The notes under the pieces: generated by a model
Databases searched by the model: none
What the model was told of the DNA's origin: nothing
Seen by the model: the letters and a program-made list of their open reading frames with translations, nothing else
Part shown: positions 62,015-64,000 of the stretch, piece by piece
Layout: the number at the start of each line of letters is the position of its first letter
Position numbering within the stretch: position 1 is the stretch's first letter
Origin: an uncultured Lachnospiraceae bacterium
Lineage (GTDB): Bacteria > Bacillota > Clostridia > Lachnospirales > Lachnospiraceae
NCBI GenBank assembly: GCA_900317555.1
Contig: ONHF01000001.1
Location: 62,001 to 126,000 of the forward strand
Direction: 5' to 3'
Length of the DNA: 64,000 bases
Program-made: the position numbers and the translations under genes

Positions 62015-62662
62015 ATGGATACGCAGGAAAATATTCTGACATTCATGGAATCGCTGGATCCGGGCAACACAGATCTCCTGAAGGAAATGGAAAGGGAGGC
62101 GCTTGCTGACGGGATTCCGATCATACGAACGCAGACGCAGAGCCTGATCAGGTTTCTGATGGAAGCCCGGAAGCCGGCTGCTATTCTGGAGGCAGGTACG
62201 GCGACGGGCTTTTCTGCGTCACTGATGTATACCTTCGCGCCGGAAAACGCGCGGATTACAACGATCGAAAAGGACCCGGAAAGAATACAAAAGGCGAGGG
62301 AGAACTTTGCAAAGATCGGCGCCGGAGAGAGAATACGGCTTCTATCCGGCGACGCGGCACAGATCTTAAAAGAGCTGGAAGGGCCGTATGACTTTATCTT
62401 CATGGATGCCGCGAAAGGACAGTATATTCGTTTTCTGCCGGATGTCCTGCGGCTGCTTTCGCCGTCCGGCATTCTTTTATCCGATAATATTTTTGAGGGC
62501 GGCGAAGTCCTGCGCTCGCGCTTTGCCGTGCCGCGGCGGGACCGCACAATTCACAGAAGGATGCGGGAATATCTGGAGGCAATTACAAGGGACGAACGGC
62601 TCGTGACCGTGCTCCTCGAGGAAGGAGACGGCGCGGCGCTGTCGGTCAGAAAGACGGAATAG
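62015..62662 (+). CDS. O-methyltransferase, TrmR-like (tRNA 5-hydroxyuridine methyltransferase)
   Basis: A SAM-dependent methyltransferase of 215 residues with EAGTATGFSASLM as the SAM-binding motif and DFIFMDAAKGQY and LLSDNIFEGGEVL as the metal/catalytic region of class I O-methyltransferases. In Bacillus TrmR (YrrM) makes mo5U34 in tRNA from ho5U. The neighbour U32 protein belongs to the family that makes ho5U, so the two would act in sequence. It starts 11 bases after the MltG-like gene. Confidence 0.82.
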   Translation: MDTQENILTFMESLDPGNTDLLKEMEREALADGIPIIRTQTQSLIRFLMEARKPAAILEAGTATGFSASLMYTFAPENARITTIEKDPERIQKARENFAKIGAGERIRLLSGDAAQILKELEGPYDFIFMDAAKGQYIRFLPDVLRLLSPSGILLSDNIFEGGEVLRSRFAVPRRDRTIHRRMREYLEAITRDERLVTVLLEEGDGAALSVRKTE

Positions 62663-62668
62663 ATTTTG

Positions 62669-63967
62669 ATGGAAATGAAAGAAAAACGGAAACCGGAACT
62701 TTTGTGTCCGGCGAAGGACCTCGAGGTTTTGAAGACCGCGGTCGACTTCGGCGCGGACGCGGTGTATATCGGCGGCGAGGCCTACGGGCTTCGTGCGAGG
62801 GCCAGAAACTTCTCACCGGAAGACATGGCGGAGGGCATCCGCTACGCGCACAAAAAGGGAGCCCGCGTACATGTCACGGCGAATATCCTTGCGCACAACA
62901 GCGATCTGGAAGGCGCTGCCGCTTATTTCAGGGAACTGGAAGAGCTGCAGCCCGACGCGGTCCTCGTCGCGGACCCCGGCATGTTCCTTCTTGCAAGGGA
63001 AAACTGCCCGGATATCGATATTCATATTTCAACGCAGGCAAACAATACAAACTACGGAACATTTAACTTCTGGGCACGGCAGGGCGCGAAACGCGTCGTC
63101 TGCGCGAGGGAGCTTTCGATTGAAGAGATCCGGCAGATCAGGGAAAAGGTACCGGAGAGTCTGGAAGTCGAAGCGTTTGTGCATGGTGCCATGTGCATTT
63201 CCTATTCCGGCAGGTGTCTTCTTTCAAATTACTTTACAGGAAGAGACGCCAACCACGGAGAATGCACGCATCCCTGCCGCTGGAAATACGCGGTCGCAGA
63301 GGAGTCGAGACCCGGAGAATATCTGCCGGTCGAAGAAAACGAGCGCGGAACATTCATTTTCAACTCCCGGGATCTTTGCATGATTGATCACATTCCGGAG
63401 CTTGTGGGTGCCGGCATTGACAGCCTCAAGATTGAAGGACGCATGAAGACGGCACTATATGTCGCGACGGTCGCGAGAACCTACAGGAAGGCAATTGACG
63501 ATTACTTCGAAAGTGAAGAGAAGTACCGCGCGAACATGCCCTGGTATCTGGACGAGATCAAAAAGTGCACATACAGAAGATTCACAACCGGATTCTATTT
63601 CGGCAAGCCTTCGGAAGAATCCATGGTCTATGACAACAATACCTATGTCAGCGATGCTGTGTGGCTTGGCATCGCGGAGCAGGTGTTTAACGGAGACCTC
63701 TCTTCGTTTGACAGGGATGCGCAGGCAGAGGCGGGCGGCTGCATCGTCCGGATTACGCAGCGCAATAAATTCTGCGTCGGAGATGAAATCGAGATCATGA
63801 AGCCGGACGGCCGCGATGTGAAAACAAGAGTCCTTTCTATGATGAACGGAGAGGGAGACGCGGTTGAGAGCGCGCCGCACCCGTTGGAAACCATATATGT
63901 GCAGCTTTCACAGGAGGCACAGCCGGGCGATATTCTGCGGACGGCCGCGGCTTCCCGGAAAGTGTAA
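62669..63967 (+). CDS. Peptidase U32 family protein (TrhP-like, tRNA hydroxylation)
   Basis: A 432-residue U32 protein. The family signature EAFVHGAMCISYSGRCLLSNY is followed by CTHPCRW, Cys residues likely to hold an iron-sulfur cluster. The N-terminal ELLCPAKDLEVLKTAVDFGADAVYIGG is the TIM-barrel start. Members next to TrmR (Bacillus YrrN/YrrO) hydroxylate U34 of tRNA using prephenate, rather than acting as peptidases. The start is uncertain: TTG 62666, ATG 62669 and ATG 62675 are all near, and the ribosome site is weak, so coupling to trmR six bases upstream is likely. Confidence 0.85.
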   Translation: MEMKEKRKPELLCPAKDLEVLKTAVDFGADAVYIGGEAYGLRARARNFSPEDMAEGIRYAHKKGARVHVTANILAHNSDLEGAAAYFRELEELQPDAVLVADPGMFLLARENCPDIDIHISTQANNTNYGTFNFWARQGAKRVVCARELSIEEIRQIREKVPESLEVEAFVHGAMCISYSGRCLLSNYFTGRDANHGECTHPCRWKYAVAEESRPGEYLPVEENERGTFIFNSRDLCMIDHIPELVGAGIDSLKIEGRMKTALYVATVARTYRKAIDDYFESEEKYRANMPWYLDEIKKCTYRRFTTGFYFGKPSEESMVYDNNTYVSDAVWLGIAEQVFNGDLSSFDRDAQAEAGGCIVRITQRNKFCVGDEIEIMKPDGRDVKTRVLSMMNGEGDAVESAPHPLETIYVQLSQEAQPGDILRTAAASRKV

Positions 63968-63988
63968 GCAGCAGGAACAGGAGTGAAG

Positions 63989-64000
63989 ATGGAAGACAGG
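63989..64000 (+). CDS. Start of a further gene (partial)
   Basis: ATG at 63989 with AGGAG five bases upstream opens MEDR and runs off the window. The spacing and site quality suggest the next gene in the operon; its identity cannot be told. Confidence 0.4.

Overview
The window reads as a chromosome segment of a GC-rich Gram-positive of the class Clostridia, most likely a member of the Lachnospiraceae. The evidence is strong GGAGG-type ribosome binding sites with several TTG and GTG starts, a tryptophan T-box, a CIRCE-controlled hrcA-grpE-dnaK cluster, the hprK-murB-rapZ-whiA-HPr block, an IreB-RuvX-RNase J-TrmR-U32 block, and a Lys/Ala-rich DUF6465-type protein that I associate with Lachnospiraceae. 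This placement is by gene content only; no 16S gene is present.

Layout. 1-1650 is the right end of an integrated element: the tail of an unknown gene and a large serine recombinase whose reading frame runs into a host tRNA-Val gene and its terminator. 1.7-4.8 kb is a TAXI/TRAP transporter pair (minus strand) with a GntR-like operator. 4.9-9.9 kb holds a cytidylate kinase-like protein, a PatB/MalY-type C-S lyase, a MetI-like transsulfuration enzyme and a GH2 glycosidase. 10-17.7 kb carries a DUF1292 protein, a repeat-rich spacer, a PAS/coiled-coil/HATPase protein without a recognisable phospho-acceptor histidine, an alpha/beta hydrolase, a NYN-LOTUS protein, an in-frame HypA-adenine phosphoribosyltransferase fusion, exonuclease III and a Mrp-type ATPase. 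17.8-24.9 kb is an oligopeptide ABC operon (oppABCDF, minus strand) that ends in the type III pantothenate kinase gene coaX and is preceded by a leader with a 9-residue ORF and a terminator. 24.9-30.9 kb has an SDR, a PD-(D/E)XK-like protein, a ComB-family phosphatase, a DUF1846 protein, a YitT-family membrane protein and an AlaX-type tRNA editing protein.

31-39.7 kb is core housekeeping: ftsH, uvrC, hprK, murB, rapZ, whiA and an HPr-like gene. 39.7-43.3 kb is a Trp T-box controlling a TrpXYZ-type ABC importer. 43.3-46.8 kb has a short structured region with a 12-codon Cys-rich ORF, a GNAT protein with a repeat-expanded tail, an aminotransferase and uppP. 46.9-52.8 kb is the DUF6465 protein and the heat-shock cluster hrcA-grpE-dnaK-dnaJ. 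52.8-57.2 kb holds prmA, rsmE, a cysteine desulfurase and thiI. 57.2-64 kb holds a second HPr-like gene, mtaB, ireB, ruvX, RNase J, a short MltG-like protein, trmR and a U32 peptidase-family protein.

Functional themes. Catabolite control: HprK together with two HPr-like proteins that keep the Ser46 region but lack His15. tRNA modification and quality control: MtaB, ThiI with its desulfurase, TrmR with U32, and AlaX. Proteostasis: HrcA, GrpE, DnaK, DnaJ, FtsH and PrmA. Nutrient uptake: TRAP, Opp and Trp ABC systems. I found no CRISPR array, no insertion sequence and no obvious defence island. The most unusual signals are the HypA-APRT fusion, the His15-less HPr pair, the oppA attenuator-like leader, twin 39-nt hairpins inside the opp operon, and the recombinase-tRNA junction.
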